The notes: generated by a model from the sequence alone, not told the origin. DNA of 64,000 nucleotides from Marivivens donghaensis (GCF_023541015.1 NZ_JALNPR010000003.1:349534-413533); one strand, 5' to 3'; positions 24,879-34,125 are shown, numbered from the stretch's first letter. Program-made: numbers and translations.

Positions 24879-26000
24879 TCAGAGAGCCTTGGCTTGGTCC
24901 GCTTCGATCTCTGCGGCTTTCTTTTCGACCTGTTCGACGATGTGATCGATCATCTGATCGTTGCCGAGCTTATGGCTCTGCTTACCGGCCAGATAGACCA
25001 TGCCCGATCCTGCCCCGCCGCCAGTGAACCCAACGTCGGTCATCAGCGCCTCACCAGGGCCGTTCACCACGCAGCCAATGATCGAGAGGCTCATCGGGGT
25101 TTTGATGTGGGACAGACGGTCCTCTAACGCTTCAACGGTTTTAATTACGTCAAAGCCCTGACGCGCACAGGACGGGCAGGAAATGATGTTCACACCGCGG
25201 TGGCGCAGACCGAGAGATTTCAGGATTTCATAGCCGACTTTGACTTCCTCAACGGGATCAGCAGAGAGGCTGACGCGGATCGTGTCGCCAATGCCCATCC
25301 ACAAAAGGTTACCAAGGCCAATCGCCGATTTGATCGTGCCCGAGGTCAGGCCACCCGCCTCTGTGATGCCGAGGTGGATGGGGGCGTCGGTCGCCTCTGC
25401 CAGTTGCTGATAGGCCGCCGCTGCCATGAACACGTCAGAGGCTTTGCAGCTGATCTTGAACTCGTGAAAATCGTTGTCCTGAAGGATTTTGATGTGATCA
25501 AGGCCGCTCTCCACCATCGCGTCGGGGGTCGGTTCGCCGTATTTGTCCAAGAGGTGCTTTTCCAGCGAACCCGCGTTCACGCCGATGCGGATCGAACAGT
25601 TGTTATCACGGGCGGCTTTGATCACTTCTTTGACCCGCGCTTCATCCCCGATGTTACCCGGATTGATGCGCAGGCAGGCCGCGCCCGCGAGGGCGGATTC
25701 GATGCCGCGTTTGTAGTGGAAATGGATGTCAGCCACGATCGGCACGGGGCTTTCGCGGCAAATCTCTTTCATCGCGGCAGAGGATGCCTCGTCCGGCACA
25801 GAAACGCGCACGACGTCAGCGCCCGCCTCAGCCGCGCGGATGATCTGGTCGAGCGTCGCCTTTACGTCATGGGTCAAGGTATTCGTCATGGTCTGCACGG
25901 TGATCGGCGCATCGCCACCCACAGGCACATTGCCAACCATGATCTGGCGCGATTTACGACGGTCGATATTGCGCCACGGACGGATCGGGTTGTGCGACAT
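24879..26000 (-). CDS. ispG: 4-hydroxy-3-methylbut-2-enyl diphosphate synthase (flavodoxin/ferredoxin)
   Basis: A 373-residue IspG (GcpE), the penultimate step of the MEP isoprenoid pathway. N-terminal barrel with [20 protein letters not shown] and the [11 protein letters not shown] segment; the 4Fe-4S ligands are in [14 protein letters not shown] (two Cys, about residue 270) and [11 protein letters not shown] (one Cys, about 310). The length fits the bacterial two-domain form. It is a single unit with its own terminator; a perfect dyad at 26025-26042 lies 25 bp upstream of the start. Confidence 0.96.
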   Translation of the reverse strand: MSHNPIRPWRNIDRRKSRQIMVGNVPVGGDAPITVQTMTNTLTHDVKATLDQIIRAAEAGADVVRVSVPDEASSAAMKEICRESPVPIVADIHFHYKRGIESALAGAACLRINPGNIGDEARVKEVIKAARDNNCSIRIGVNAGSLEKHLLDKYGEPTPDAMVESGLDHIKILQDNDFHEFKISCKASDVFMAAAAYQQLAEATDAPIHLGITEAGGLTSGTIKSAIGLGNLLWMGIGDTIRVSLSADPVEEVKVGYEILKSLGLRHRGVNIISCPSCARQGFDVIKTVEALEDRLSHIKTPMSLSIIGCVVNGPGEALMTDVGFTGGGAGSGMVYLAGKQSHKLGNDQMIDHIVEQVEKKAAEIEADQAKAL

Positions 26001-26024
26001 GGGACACCTTTGAAATAAGCCTCG

Positions 26025-26042
26025 GCGCTTTACCTAAAGCGC
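26025..26042. promoter_or_regulatory. Perfect dyad upstream of ispG
   Basis: GCGCTTTA-CC-TAAAGCGC, 8+2+8 with no mismatch, in the 93-bp gap between the RodZ-like gene stop and the ispG start. No T-run follows, so an operator is likelier than a terminator. The binding protein is unknown. Confidence 0.45.
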
Positions 26043-26093
26043 GGCACCCCGACAGGCAACGGGTCAACGAAAAGATGTGATCGGAAAGGCGGA

Positions 26094-27308
26094 TTACTGA
26101 GTGATTTCAGCCTGCGCGACATTCACCATCGCAGCCAGATCATCGTCAGCTGACAAATCAGCAACCGCAAAGGTCTGCGCCAGTTCATCAGCCGACAGCG
26201 CGAGGTTCGACGTCACCACGCCGCGTTCGCCCACCGGACCGTGGATCGTGCCGTTGATCTGGAAATAGACCGCGCCTGATTCACCCGTCCGCAGGACAGG
26301 GGGTTCGGCCATCGCGGGCACAGCCCATGTGTCGCCAGCGTTCATGATGCCTTCGAAGATGACGGCACCGTCGGCGGCACGCACACGCACCCACGACGGA
26401 CGCACAGCAACCATCGCCAGTTCAGGCGCAGGGCCGTCGGTCACTTGAACAGTGCCCGTGATCGGTGTTGCAGCCTCTGTCGGTAGTGCGGTCGCCATGA
26501 TGGTCGGGCCTTGCTCTACCTCGGGGGCGAGCGCACCAATCGACGACGGGTCAAGCGCAGAGATCGGGCCATCACGGGCGATCATCACAGGCACGTCGAG
26601 CGCCTGAGGACGATATACACGGTCGAGGCCATCAGCCGCAGGCGGTTCAAACGCAGCGGCATAGGCACCAGCGTCATCCGCAACAGTGCCAAGACCTGCC
26701 AGCGGGTCGAGGTCAGCCACAACAACGGGGGTGTTCTCAACAGGTGCGAAACGGACCTTCTGCACTTCTTTCAGAACAGTCCAGCCGCCGTAGCCCAAGC
26801 CCGCAACCAGAGCCACGAGAACAGCGAGCGAGCCAATCGCGCCCGGTTCGATCTTGGCAAAGAAGCCCTCGCCCGCAGGAACGAACGGGGTCGATGGGGT
26901 CGAGAACATATCCTTGGGTTTCGACTGCTGGGACGCAAGGTCGGTGGCCAAGGTGCGGTTGGTCTTTGTGCTGGAGGCCGCTTTGGACATACCATGCGCG
27001 GTCGCAAATCCGCTTTCGCGGCAAAATGTCGTGAAAGCCCAATCGGGGTCCATATTCAGGTAGCGCGCGTAAGAGCGCACGTAGCCCGCGATGAAGCCCG
27101 GAGTATCGAATGCAGAGGGGTCAGCGTTCTCGATCGCCGCGATATAGGCCGCTTTGATTTTGAGTTCGCGTTGAACGTCCAAAAGGCTCTTGCCCATGGT
27201 GGCACGCTCGCCACGCATGAGGTCACCAAGGCGCAGATCAAAGGCATCAAAGCCTTTGTTTTCTTCAGCCTCAGGTGCAGCTTTACGCCGGAAACCTTTA
27301 ACGATCAT
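26094..27308 (-). CDS. RodZ-like membrane protein with N-terminal helix-turn-helix
   Basis: A 404-residue protein: Xre/HTH_25-type helix-turn-helix at about 25-95 (MGKSLLDVQRELKIKAAYIAAIENAD, then the FIAGYVRSYARYL motif), a cytoplasmic linker, one membrane segment near residue 165-190 (IGSLAVLVALVAGLGYGGW), a Pro/Ala-rich periplasmic stretch, and a DUF4115-like beta domain at about 300-375 (WVRVRAADGAVIFEGIMNAGDTW). RodZ links MreB to the cell-shape complex. Proteins of this kind often precede ispG in proteobacteria, as here. Whether it truly binds MreB is inferred from architecture. Confidence 0.85.
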   Translation of the reverse strand: MIVKGFRRKAAPEAEENKGFDAFDLRLGDLMRGERATMGKSLLDVQRELKIKAAYIAAIENADPSAFDTPGFIAGYVRSYARYLNMDPDWAFTTFCRESGFATAHGMSKAASSTKTNRTLATDLASQQSKPKDMFSTPSTPFVPAGEGFFAKIEPGAIGSLAVLVALVAGLGYGGWTVLKEVQKVRFAPVENTPVVVADLDPLAGLGTVADDAGAYAAAFEPPAADGLDRVYRPQALDVPVMIARDGPISALDPSSIGALAPEVEQGPTIMATALPTEAATPITGTVQVTDGPAPELAMVAVRPSWVRVRAADGAVIFEGIMNAGDTWAVPAMAEPPVLRTGESGAVYFQINGTIHGPVGERGVVTSNLALSADELAQTFAVADLSADDDLAAMVNVAQAEITQ

Positions 27309-27421
27309 TAGGGCCGTCCCACCGCCTCAAATTAGCGGCATCGCTTTACGATTCGTCCCAATCACGATGCCTTTGATTGCCCCTAGCATATACCAAAGAG
27401 CAGTGCACAGGCAGAAAAAAG

Positions 27422-28660
27422 TTAACCAGCCATTTCGGCACGATTCAGCGCACAATGGCTCCAGAGTTTGTCCATTGCGCTCACCAAAGCATCAATTTCC
27501 TTTGGTCCGTGCACAGGCGACGGGGTGAACCGCAGACGTTCTGTGCCGCGTGGAACGGTGGGGAAGTTGATCGGCTGAACGTAGATGCCGAACTGGCTCA
27601 GCAGCATGTCGGACAGCTTTTTGGTGTGGACGGGATCGCCGACGATCACAGGCACGATGTGGGACCCGTGGTCGATGATCGGCAGGCCCATGCCCTTGAG
27701 ACGGAGTTTCAGAACCGCAGCGCGTTCCTGATGCAGATCGCGCAGCGCCTGATCGGTCTTCAGATGCGCGACAGAGGCCGCAGCGCCAGCAGCCACAACA
27801 GGCGGCAGCGAGGTCGTAAAGATGAAACCAGGCGCGTAAGAGCGCACCGCGTCACACATTTTGGCCGATGCCGCGATATAGCCGCCGTGGACGCCAAAGG
27901 CCTTGCCCAAGGTGCCGTTTACGATGTCGATACGGTCCAACAGACCGTCACGTTCGGCCACACCACCACCGCGCGGACCATACATGCCAACGGCGTGCAC
28001 CTCATCAAGGTAGGTCAGCGCGCCGAATTCCTCGGCCAGATCGCAGAGTTCTTTGATCGGGCCAAAGTCACCGTCCATCGAATAAACGGATTCAAACGCG
28101 ATCAGTTTCGGCGCAGCAGGATCGTCGGCCATCAGTTTGGCGCGCAGATCGGCCAGATCGTTGTGTTTGAACACGCGTTTCGCGCCACCATTGCGGCGGA
28201 TGCCTTCGATCATCGACGCGTGGTTCAGTTCATCCGAGTAAATGATCAGACCGGGGAACAATTTCGGCAGCGTCGACAGCGTCGCATCGTTCGCGATGTA
28301 AGCGCTGGTAAAGAGAAGTGCCGCCTCTTTCTGGTGAAGGTCGGCCAGCTCTGCCTCGAGTCGTTTGTGATAAACGGTCGTGCCAGAAATATTCCGTGTC
28401 CCGCCGGAGCCAGCGCCCGTTGCGTCGAGCGCCTCATGCATAGCCGCCAGAACGACAGGGTGTTGACCCATGCCAAGATAGTCATTGCCGCACCACACTG
28501 TGATCGGCTGTTCGCTACCGTCCTCTTTGCGCCAAAGCGCGTGAGGGTAATGTCCCTTTTTGCGCTCGATATCGATGAAGGTCCGATACCGGCCTTCTTC
28601 GTGGAGTTTACCAAGTGCAGCGTCGAGGTGGGCGTTGTAGTCCAAATGTCTATCCTTCAC
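27422..28660 (-). CDS. hemA: 5-aminolevulinate synthase
   Basis: A 412-residue PLP enzyme of the alpha-oxoamine synthase family. It starts [19 protein letters not shown]; the glycine/CoA site has [13 protein letters not shown] (about residue 80), and the PLP Lys is in [14 protein letters not shown] (about 245). It condenses glycine and succinyl-CoA to 5-aminolevulinate, the C4 (Shemin) route to haem and, in relatives, bacteriochlorophyll, and is a marker of alphaproteobacteria. It is a single gene divergent from the M20 peptidase. I saw no FnrL- or PpsR-like site in the 171-bp upstream gap. Confidence 0.97.
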   Translation of the reverse strand: MKDRHLDYNAHLDAALGKLHEEGRYRTFIDIERKKGHYPHALWRKEDGSEQPITVWCGNDYLGMGQHPVVLAAMHEALDATGAGSGGTRNISGTTVYHKRLEAELADLHQKEAALLFTSAYIANDATLSTLPKLFPGLIIYSDELNHASMIEGIRRNGGAKRVFKHNDLADLRAKLMADDPAAPKLIAFESVYSMDGDFGPIKELCDLAEEFGALTYLDEVHAVGMYGPRGGGVAERDGLLDRIDIVNGTLGKAFGVHGGYIAASAKMCDAVRSYAPGFIFTTSLPPVVAAGAAASVAHLKTDQALRDLHQERAAVLKLRLKGMGLPIIDHGSHIVPVIVGDPVHTKKLSDMLLSQFGIYVQPINFPTVPRGTERLRFTPSPVHGPKEIDALVSAMDKLWSHCALNRAEMAG

Positions 28661-28782
28661 GTCAGGCAGCGCGAATACGCTAACGGCAGGTTCGTGGGTC
28701 CATATAGCCTTAGACTGGTTCTAACAATACGCTACCTTTTGACACGCCAGCGACAAAAACGACCTTTTCGACCTCTGGACAC

Positions 28783-28813
28783 CCTATCGGAACGGCGTAG
28801 TCTCCTATCGGAA
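28783..28813 (+). promoter_or_regulatory. Tandem CCTATCGGAA repeats before the M20 peptidase gene
   Basis: The 10-base word CCTATCGGAA occurs at 28783-28792 and 28804-28813, exactly 21 bp apart (two helical turns), ending 18 bp before the start codon. The phasing would put a protein on one face of the DNA. Confidence 0.35.
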
Positions 28814-28831
28814 ACCACAGCCGGAGCGATC

Positions 28832-30205
28832 ATGACCCTGTCCACCATCCTCACCCGTATCGACACTGATCTGGATAACGCCTTGGATCGTTTGATGGAA
28901 TTGCTCCGCATTCCGTCGATCAGTACGGATCCTGCGTATAAGGCCGACTGTGCAAGGGCGGCGGATTGGCTGGTTGAGGACCTCAAGAGCATCGGATTTG
29001 ACGCTGCGTCCCGCCCTACCCCCGGTCATCCGATGGTCGTGGCACATGGCGGCGAAGGCGGAACGCATGTTCTGTTCTATGGGCATTACGATGTGCAGCC
29101 CGTTGATCCGCTGAACCTCTGGAACCGCGATCCCTTTGATCCTGCGATTGAAGAGACTGACAAAGGCAAGGTCATTCGCGCCCGTGGTGCATCCGATGAC
29201 AAGGGCCAGTTGATGACCTTTATCGAGGCATGCCGTGCCTATGTTGCGGAAACGGGCAAGCTGCCGTGCAAGATCACGATTTTCCTTGAGGGCGAGGAAG
29301 AAAGCGGTTCGCCTTCGCTCGTCCCATTCATGGAAGCGAACGCCAAGGACCTCACCGCCGATGTTGCGCTGATCTGTGACACCGACCTCTTTGACGCGAA
29401 TACGCCTGCAATCACAACGATGCTGCGCGGTCTCTTGGGCGAAGAACTGGTCATCACGGGTCCGTCTAAAGATCTTCACTCTGGGTCTTATGGCGGCCCC
29501 GCGATCAACCCGATCCGCGTGCTGTCGAACATCATCGCCAATCTGCACGACGACACTGGCCGCATCACGGTGCCTGATTTCTATGACGGCGTGCCAGAGC
29601 TATCCGACGAATTGCGCAGCCAGTGGGAGGCTTTGGGCTTTGACGATAAGGCGTTCCTTGCCGACGTGGGCCTCAGCACCCCTGCGGGCGAAGCGGGTAA
29701 AACCGTCCTCGAACAGATTTGGGCGCGGCCAACGGCAGAGGTAAATGGGATCACGGGCGGTTACACGGGTGACGGGTTCAAGACCGTGCTGCCCTCTGTC
29801 GCCAAAGCAAAGATCAGCTTCCGCCTTGTCGGGACCCAAGATCCGCTGAAAATCCGCGATAACTTCCGTCAGCGGGTGCGCGATCAGCTTCCGCCCGATT
29901 GTTCGGTCGAATTCCATGACCATGGCGCGGGTCCAGCGAGCGTGATGGCGACAACCAACCCCGCCTTTGCCGCTGCACGTGCGGCCCTGACCGATGAATG
30001 GCCCAACCCTGCGGCATTTACAGGATCGGGCGGATCGATTCCCGTCGCTGGTTATTTCAAGACCATCCTCGACATGGATTCGATGCTGATCGGTTTCGCG
30101 ATGGAGGATGATTCCATCCACTCGCCCAACGAAAAATACGACCTGCGGAGCTTCCACAAAGGCATCCGTAGCTGGGCTCGCATCTTGGATGCTCTGAGCA
30201 ACTGA
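28832..30205 (+). CDS. M20-family metallopeptidase (dipeptidase-like)
   Basis: A 457-residue zinc peptidase. Metal ligands: His and Asp in VLFYGHYDVQPV (about residue 85), Asp in RGASDDKGQ, catalytic Glu in FLEGEEESGSPS (about 155), Asp in LICDTDLF and the late His in EDDSIHSPNEKYD. The dimerisation domain lies between. M20 dipeptidases cleave short peptides in the cytoplasm; there is no signal peptide. CGGAG precedes the ATG by six bases. A much longer in-frame extension upstream is antisense to hemA and not real. Substrate unknown. Confidence 0.9.
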   Translation: MTLSTILTRIDTDLDNALDRLMELLRIPSISTDPAYKADCARAADWLVEDLKSIGFDAASRPTPGHPMVVAHGGEGGTHVLFYGHYDVQPVDPLNLWNRDPFDPAIEETDKGKVIRARGASDDKGQLMTFIEACRAYVAETGKLPCKITIFLEGEEESGSPSLVPFMEANAKDLTADVALICDTDLFDANTPAITTMLRGLLGEELVITGPSKDLHSGSYGGPAINPIRVLSNIIANLHDDTGRITVPDFYDGVPELSDELRSQWEALGFDDKAFLADVGLSTPAGEAGKTVLEQIWARPTAEVNGITGGYTGDGFKTVLPSVAKAKISFRLVGTQDPLKIRDNFRQRVRDQLPPDCSVEFHDHGAGPASVMATTNPAFAAARAALTDEWPNPAAFTGSGGSIPVAGYFKTILDMDSMLIGFAMEDDSIHSPNEKYDLRSFHKGIRSWARILDALSN

Positions 30206-30220
30206 GGGGGTTGGCCCCCG

Positions 30221-30640
30221 TCAGAGCCCTAGGCGCGCAATCTCGATCTTTGGGCAGCGGTCTTGGATTACGGTGACGCCGCGCGTCTCTGCCATGGCTG
30301 CTGCTCCGTCGTGAACAACGCCCAACTGGGTCCAAACGACCTTGAGCGTGGGCCAGCGCAAAAGCGCCTCTTCGACGATGGCAGGCACCGCGTCGGATTG
30401 GCGGAAAATGTCGACCATATCGACCTCATCAGGGATCGAGGTCAGGTCAGGATAGACCAACTGACCCATCAATTCCTGCCCAGCGAGGCCCGGATTCACG
30501 GGGATCACGCGGTATCCGTTGGCCATGAGATAGGCCATCACCTGATAAGATGGGCGTTCAGGATTTGAAGACGCCCCGACCAGAGCAATGACTTTGGTTT
30601 GGCGTAGAACGGTTTCGATGATGTCGTCTTGGATCGTCAT
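30221..30640 (-). CDS. CoA-binding domain protein (YccU family)
   Basis: A 139-residue stand-alone CoA_binding domain with the Rossmann-type opening VIALVGASSNPERPSYQVMAYL, the VIPVNPG turn and the VDIFRQSDAVPAIVEEAL helix. Such small proteins (YccU type) are common and mostly uncharacterised; nucleotide or CoA binding is inferred from the fold. It converges with the M20 gene (15 bp between stops). Confidence 0.85.
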   Translation of the reverse strand: MTIQDDIIETVLRQTKVIALVGASSNPERPSYQVMAYLMANGYRVIPVNPGLAGQELMGQLVYPDLTSIPDEVDMVDIFRQSDAVPAIVEEALLRWPTLKVVWTQLGVVHDGAAAMAETRGVTVIQDRCPKIEIARLGL

Positions 30641-30667
30641 GGAGCGGATTACCCAGCATTTTCGCAG

Positions 30668-30703
30668 AAAAAAGGCGTTCGGGGGATTGGGACCCGAACG
30701 CCT
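30668..30703 (-). terminator. Strong hairpin with T-run, distal to rlmB
   Basis: On the minus strand AGGCGTTCGGG pairs perfectly with CCCGAACGCCT (11 bp, 9-base loop), followed by six Ts. It lies about 120 bp beyond the rlmB stop and behind another hairpin, so it may end a short separate transcript. Confidence 0.75.
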
Positions 30704-30794
30704 AGTATGGAACGAGGGACAGTGAGATATTGCAAGCCTGTTCCGAGGCTCGCCTCATGAAAGAAAGATAGGCACTGATTTGCCTAAGAAAAGA

Positions 30795-30816
30795 CTGTTC
30801 AGAAAAACGTGAACAG
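30795..30816 (-). terminator. Weak terminator hairpin directly after rlmB
   Basis: CTGTTC and GAACAG form a 6-bp stem with a 10-base loop, four bases past the rlmB stop; on the minus strand it is followed by TCTTTTCTT. Short stem, so termination is probably partial. Confidence 0.5.
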
Positions 30817-30820
30817 AGGC

Positions 30821-31594
30821 TTAACGGGACGCATAAAGCGACACCGCCGCAGCGTTCGACACGTTGAGCGATCCGAATCCGCCCGCAAAGTCGATCCGCA
30901 CCAGCGCGTCACAAGTTTCGCGGGTTTTTTCCCGCAAACCTGGGCCTTCGGCGCCAAGAACGAGTGCGACAGGGCGATCCTTGCGACCCTCCAGTGCAGC
31001 TTCGATCGTTTGATCCGCCTCACCTGCGAGGCCCAGAATGATGAAGCCCAATTGTTTCAACTCTTCCATCGCATCCGCCAAATTGCGCACGCGGATATAG
31101 GGCTGACGCTCTAGCGCGCCGCTCGCGGTTTTCGCCAGCGCACCCGTTTCAGGGGCAGAGTGACGTTGCACACCGACCACAGCGCGGGCACCGAACACCT
31201 CGGCAGAGCGGAGAATCGCACCGACGTTATGCGGGTCGGTCACACGGTCGAGCAGGATAATCCGTGCAGGATCAATCCCCGGCCCCATGACCACATCCGT
31301 CAGAGTGCCCCACTCAAGAGCCTTCACCTCGAGCGCAGCACCTTGGTGGACCGAGTCGGGATCGATGGGGGCCGCAAATTTGCGTGGGTCCGAAATTTCG
31401 GGGACCATGCCGCTGGCCGCGATCGCATCCGCCAGCTTCGCCTCGGCATTTTTGGTCACAACCAGCCGCAAACGCTTGCGACGGGGGTTCATCAGCGCAT
31501 CGCGCACCGCATGGAGACCAAACAGCCAGACGGTTTCTTGTGCGGCTGCACGTTTGGCCTGTTCTTTTTCGATGACCCACTTCGGTTTTTGCAT
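30821..31594 (-). CDS. rlmB: 23S rRNA 2'-O-ribose methyltransferase (RlmB/TrmH family)
   Basis: A 257-residue SpoU-type methyltransferase: N-terminal substrate-binding domain (about 15-90; VWLFGLHAVRDALMNPRRK) and C-terminal SPOUT knot with motif 1 DRVTDPHNVGAILRSAEVFGA, motif 2 ALVLGAEGPGL and motif 3 SLNVSNAAAVSLY. It methylates a 23S rRNA guanosine (G2251 in E. coli) with SAM. Start at 31594 has AAGGGG upstream. Related TrmH or SpoU paralogues cannot be fully excluded, but the N-terminal domain favours RlmB. Confidence 0.9.
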   Translation of the reverse strand: MQKPKWVIEKEQAKRAAAQETVWLFGLHAVRDALMNPRRKRLRLVVTKNAEAKLADAIAASGMVPEISDPRKFAAPIDPDSVHQGAALEVKALEWGTLTDVVMGPGIDPARIILLDRVTDPHNVGAILRSAEVFGARAVVGVQRHSAPETGALAKTASGALERQPYIRVRNLADAMEELKQLGFIILGLAGEADQTIEAALEGRKDRPVALVLGAEGPGLREKTRETCDALVRIDFAGGFGSLNVSNAAAVSLYASR

Positions 31595-31677
31595 GGCGAA
31601 CCCCTTATATCCTAGCCCTCTCAATGGGCCAAACTGGCACTTTACACAAGTGTGTCGAAAAACGATCATTTTTCCTG

Positions 31678-31706
31678 TTGACGCCCTCGGCCAAGACCCA
31701 TATTCA
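31678..31706 (+). promoter_or_regulatory. Sigma-70-type promoter of tRNA-Tyr
   Basis: TTGACG, 17 bases, TATTCA; the predicted start would be roughly 20-25 bp before the mature tRNA 5' end. Confidence 0.6.
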
Positions 31707-31737
31707 GCCCCCCACGAACGAGGCTTTGCCTAGGTTC

Positions 31738-31821
31738 GGGCGACGGGCTGCAAGGTGCGGCAGCGGACTGTAACTCCGCCGGGGAGACCCACGCCTGGTT
31801 CGATTCCAGGGTCGCCCACCA
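31738..31821 (+). tRNA. tRNA-Tyr (anticodon GTA), class II
   Basis: The 84-nt cloverleaf can be folded by hand. Acceptor GGGCGAC (31738-31744) pairs with GTCGCCC (31811-31817). D stem GCTG/CGGC. Anticodon stem GCGGA/TCCGC encloses CTGTAAC with anticodon GTA (31770-31772). A long variable arm follows (GGG/CCC stem). T arm is CCTGG-TTCGATT-CCAGG. Discriminator A (31818) and encoded CCA (31819-31821). The long variable arm is expected of bacterial tRNA-Tyr. Confidence 0.96.
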
Positions 31822-31936
31822 CTTCCCCCACATGTCGATGCACCGCACACCGCGATTTCCGCGCATCCTTTGGCGTGTTCGGGTTTCGCAGGTCACGACT
31901 TCCCCCTATAGTGGTTGCAAAAGACCTGAGGCAGCT

Positions 31937-32938
31937 ATGGCGCGAAAATCGAAAACCACTCCGCCGTTCAATATTATGATCGTCGGACAATCGGGACGGC
32001 TTCAGTATGAGGCCCTGCTGTTTGCGGCTTCGCTGCGGGCGAATTCCCCCGATTTCAAAGGTCGTCTGATTATTGCAGAGCCGCAAATGGGGCCGCTGTG
32101 GAAATCCGACCCAACGATGGACACTTCGGTCAAAGAAGCGCTGATCGAACTGGGCGCTGAGATCGTTCCGTTCGAAAGCAAACATTTCGGGCAGACCTAC
32201 CCCTATGGCAACAAAATCGAAGGCCTCTGCACCCTGCCCGCTGGCGAGCCGTTCGTGTTTTTCGACACTGACACCTTGATCACGGGCGATATTTCCAAGG
32301 TCGCGTTCGATTTCGACCGTCCGTCGGCATCCATGCGGCGCGAGGGCACATGGCCCGAAGAAGAGCTCTATTGGCCCGGCTACACAGGCGTCTGGAAATC
32401 GCTCTACGACAAATTCGGGCTGGAGTTCGAAAGCACGCTCGACCTGAACGAACCCGATGAATACTGGAAACGGTATCTCTATTTTAACGCGGGCTGGTTT
32501 TTCTATCGCGATCCTGCGGAATTCGGAAAACGGTTCACCGAATGGGCGGTAGAGCTGCGCGACAATCGTCCTGATGAACTGGCGGTTCAGTCGCTCGACC
32601 CGTGGCTGGACCAAGCGATCCTACCGCTGGTTATCCATTCCTTTGGCGGCGGCAGACCTGGGCCAGAGTTGGACGGTCTGGATGGGGATGTCACCTGTCA
32701 TTACCGCATGTTCCCGCTGCTCTACGCACGCGAAAGCGACCGTGTGGTTGAGGTGCTCGAAGAAGTCGCGACACCGAACAAGGTGAAAAAGATCCTCAAA
32801 CTCTATGAGCCGATCAAACGGTTGGTCTATCAGGGGCGCGGGGCGAAAATTCGGGACCTGTTCGATCAGAACGACCTTCCGCGGAAAGAGCGCCAGATTC
32901 GCAATCGGATCAAAGCCAACGGATTCTGGATGCGCTGA
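31937..32938 (+). CDS. Predicted GT-A-fold glycosyltransferase-like protein
   Basis: A 333-residue protein without signal peptide or membrane segments. It opens with a Rossmann-like MIVGQSGRLQYEALLFAASL (about 13-32), and has FVFFDTDTLITGDI (about 112-125), which resembles the DxD-containing acceptor of GT-A enzymes. Next come a Trp/Tyr-rich segment (EELYWPGYTGVWKSLYDKFG), then YLYFNAGWFFYRD and a conserved-looking SLDPWLDQAILPLVIHSFGG region near 220-240. The C-terminus is basic. Start at 31937 has GAGG upstream; the longer frame begins 10 bp after the tRNA and lacks a ribosome site. I do not recognise a characterised family; donor and acceptor are unknown. Confidence 0.6.
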   Translation: MARKSKTTPPFNIMIVGQSGRLQYEALLFAASLRANSPDFKGRLIIAEPQMGPLWKSDPTMDTSVKEALIELGAEIVPFESKHFGQTYPYGNKIEGLCTLPAGEPFVFFDTDTLITGDISKVAFDFDRPSASMRREGTWPEEELYWPGYTGVWKSLYDKFGLEFESTLDLNEPDEYWKRYLYFNAGWFFYRDPAEFGKRFTEWAVELRDNRPDELAVQSLDPWLDQAILPLVIHSFGGGRPGPELDGLDGDVTCHYRMFPLLYARESDRVVEVLEEVATPNKVKKILKLYEPIKRLVYQGRGAKIRDLFDQNDLPRKERQIRNRIKANGFWMR

Positions 32939-33009
32939 CGCGCTGGTCTTTGTCCGCCTCGCCCCTCATAACTTTACTTGGGGGACATTTAGGCAGGGAG
33001 AAGCCAGCG

Positions 33010-34125
33010 ATGATGTTGGATGGCGTGCGGATTATCGAAATCGAAGGGCTTGGCCCCGGTCCCTTTGCCGCGATGCTCTTGGCCGATCTTGGCGCTGATG
33101 TGATCGTCATTCATCGCAAGGGCGGCGGCGTGACACCGGGGATGCCCGAACGCGCCGTTCTGGACCGTGGGAAACGGTCTATCGCTCTCGACCTCAAGTC
33201 CCCTGATGATGTGGCGAGCGCGCTTCAACTGGTGGCGAGCGCGGACGGCCTTATCGAAGGGTTCCGCCCCGGCGTGATGGAGAAACTCGGCCTTGGGCCA
33301 GATGTTTGCCATCAGGTGAACCCAGCGCTGGCGTTCGGGCGCATGACGGGCTGGGGCCAAGACGGGCCGCTGGCGCATACGGCGGGGCATGACCTGAACT
33401 ACATCTCTTTGGCGGGCGGCGCGTGGTATGCGGGCGAAACAGGGGCGCAGCCGATGACGCCCCCGACCTTGGTTGGCGATATTGGCGGCGGTGCGATGTA
33501 TCTGGCCGTCGGTATGCTGGCTGCCATCCTCAAGGCCCGCGCCACAGGGAAAGGCACCGTTGTCGATGCCGCGATTTATGACGGCACGGCGCATATGATG
33601 AACCTTCTGATGACATTGCGGCAGTCAGGCATGTTCCCAACGGCTCGTGGGCAGGGCCTCTTGGACGGGCCGCATTGGAGCCGAACCTATCGCTGTGCCG
33701 ATGGTGGGTTTATTGGCGTTCAATGCCTAGAGCCAAAATTCTACGCGATCTTCCTCGACCTTCTTGGGTTGGGCGATGATCCCGCGTTTCAGGACCAATT
33801 CAATCGTGACGCGTGGCCCAATCTGACCGACCGACTGACAGGGATTTTCGCGACACGCAGCCGTGACGTCTGGGCCGATGTATTTGCGGGAACGGATGCC
33901 TGCGTGGCCCCTATCCTCAGCCCAGAAGAGGCGATGGCGCATCCCTTGAACGCCGCGCGGTCCGCGTGGCACGAGGTTGACGGAACCCTGCAAGCTGCCC
34001 CAGCGCCACGGTTTTCAGGCCAACCCGCATGGTCGCCCGCCGCCATTCCGCACCGTGGTGAGCACAGCGACGACATCCTTGCAGAGATTGCCGACCGCGC
34101 AAATGCGAGACCATCGGCACTGTAA
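33010..34125 (+). CDS. CaiB/BaiF-family CoA transferase, alpha-methylacyl-CoA racemase-like
   Basis: A 371-residue class III CoA-transferase-fold protein: MLDGVRIIEIEGLGPGPFAAMLLADLGADVI opening, SIALDLKSPDD, ADGLIEGFRPGVMEKLGLG, and GRMTGWGQDGPLAHTAGHDLNYISLAG with the His/Asp pair characteristic of alpha-methylacyl-CoA racemases. It probably epimerises 2-methylacyl-CoA thioesters; formyl-type CoA transferase activity is the alternative. The start is ATGATG at 33010/33013 after GGGAGAA. It is probably a separate unit from the flanking genes. Confidence 0.83.
   Translation: MMLDGVRIIEIEGLGPGPFAAMLLADLGADVIVIHRKGGGVTPGMPERAVLDRGKRSIALDLKSPDDVASALQLVASADGLIEGFRPGVMEKLGLGPDVCHQVNPALAFGRMTGWGQDGPLAHTAGHDLNYISLAGGAWYAGETGAQPMTPPTLVGDIGGGAMYLAVGMLAAILKARATGKGTVVDAAIYDGTAHMMNLLMTLRQSGMFPTARGQGLLDGPHWSRTYRCADGGFIGVQCLEPKFYAIFLDLLGLGDDPAFQDQFNRDAWPNLTDRLTGIFATRSRDVWADVFAGTDACVAPILSPEEAMAHPLNAARSAWHEVDGTLQAAPAPRFSGQPAWSPAAIPHRGEHSDDILAEIADRANARPSAL

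Noticed and set aside
27377..28831. A plus-strand frame extending the M20 peptidase upstream to 27377
   Set aside because: It is antisense to hemA, has no ribosome-binding site and composition of a shadow frame; the ATG at 28832 has CGGAG and matches M20 N-termini.
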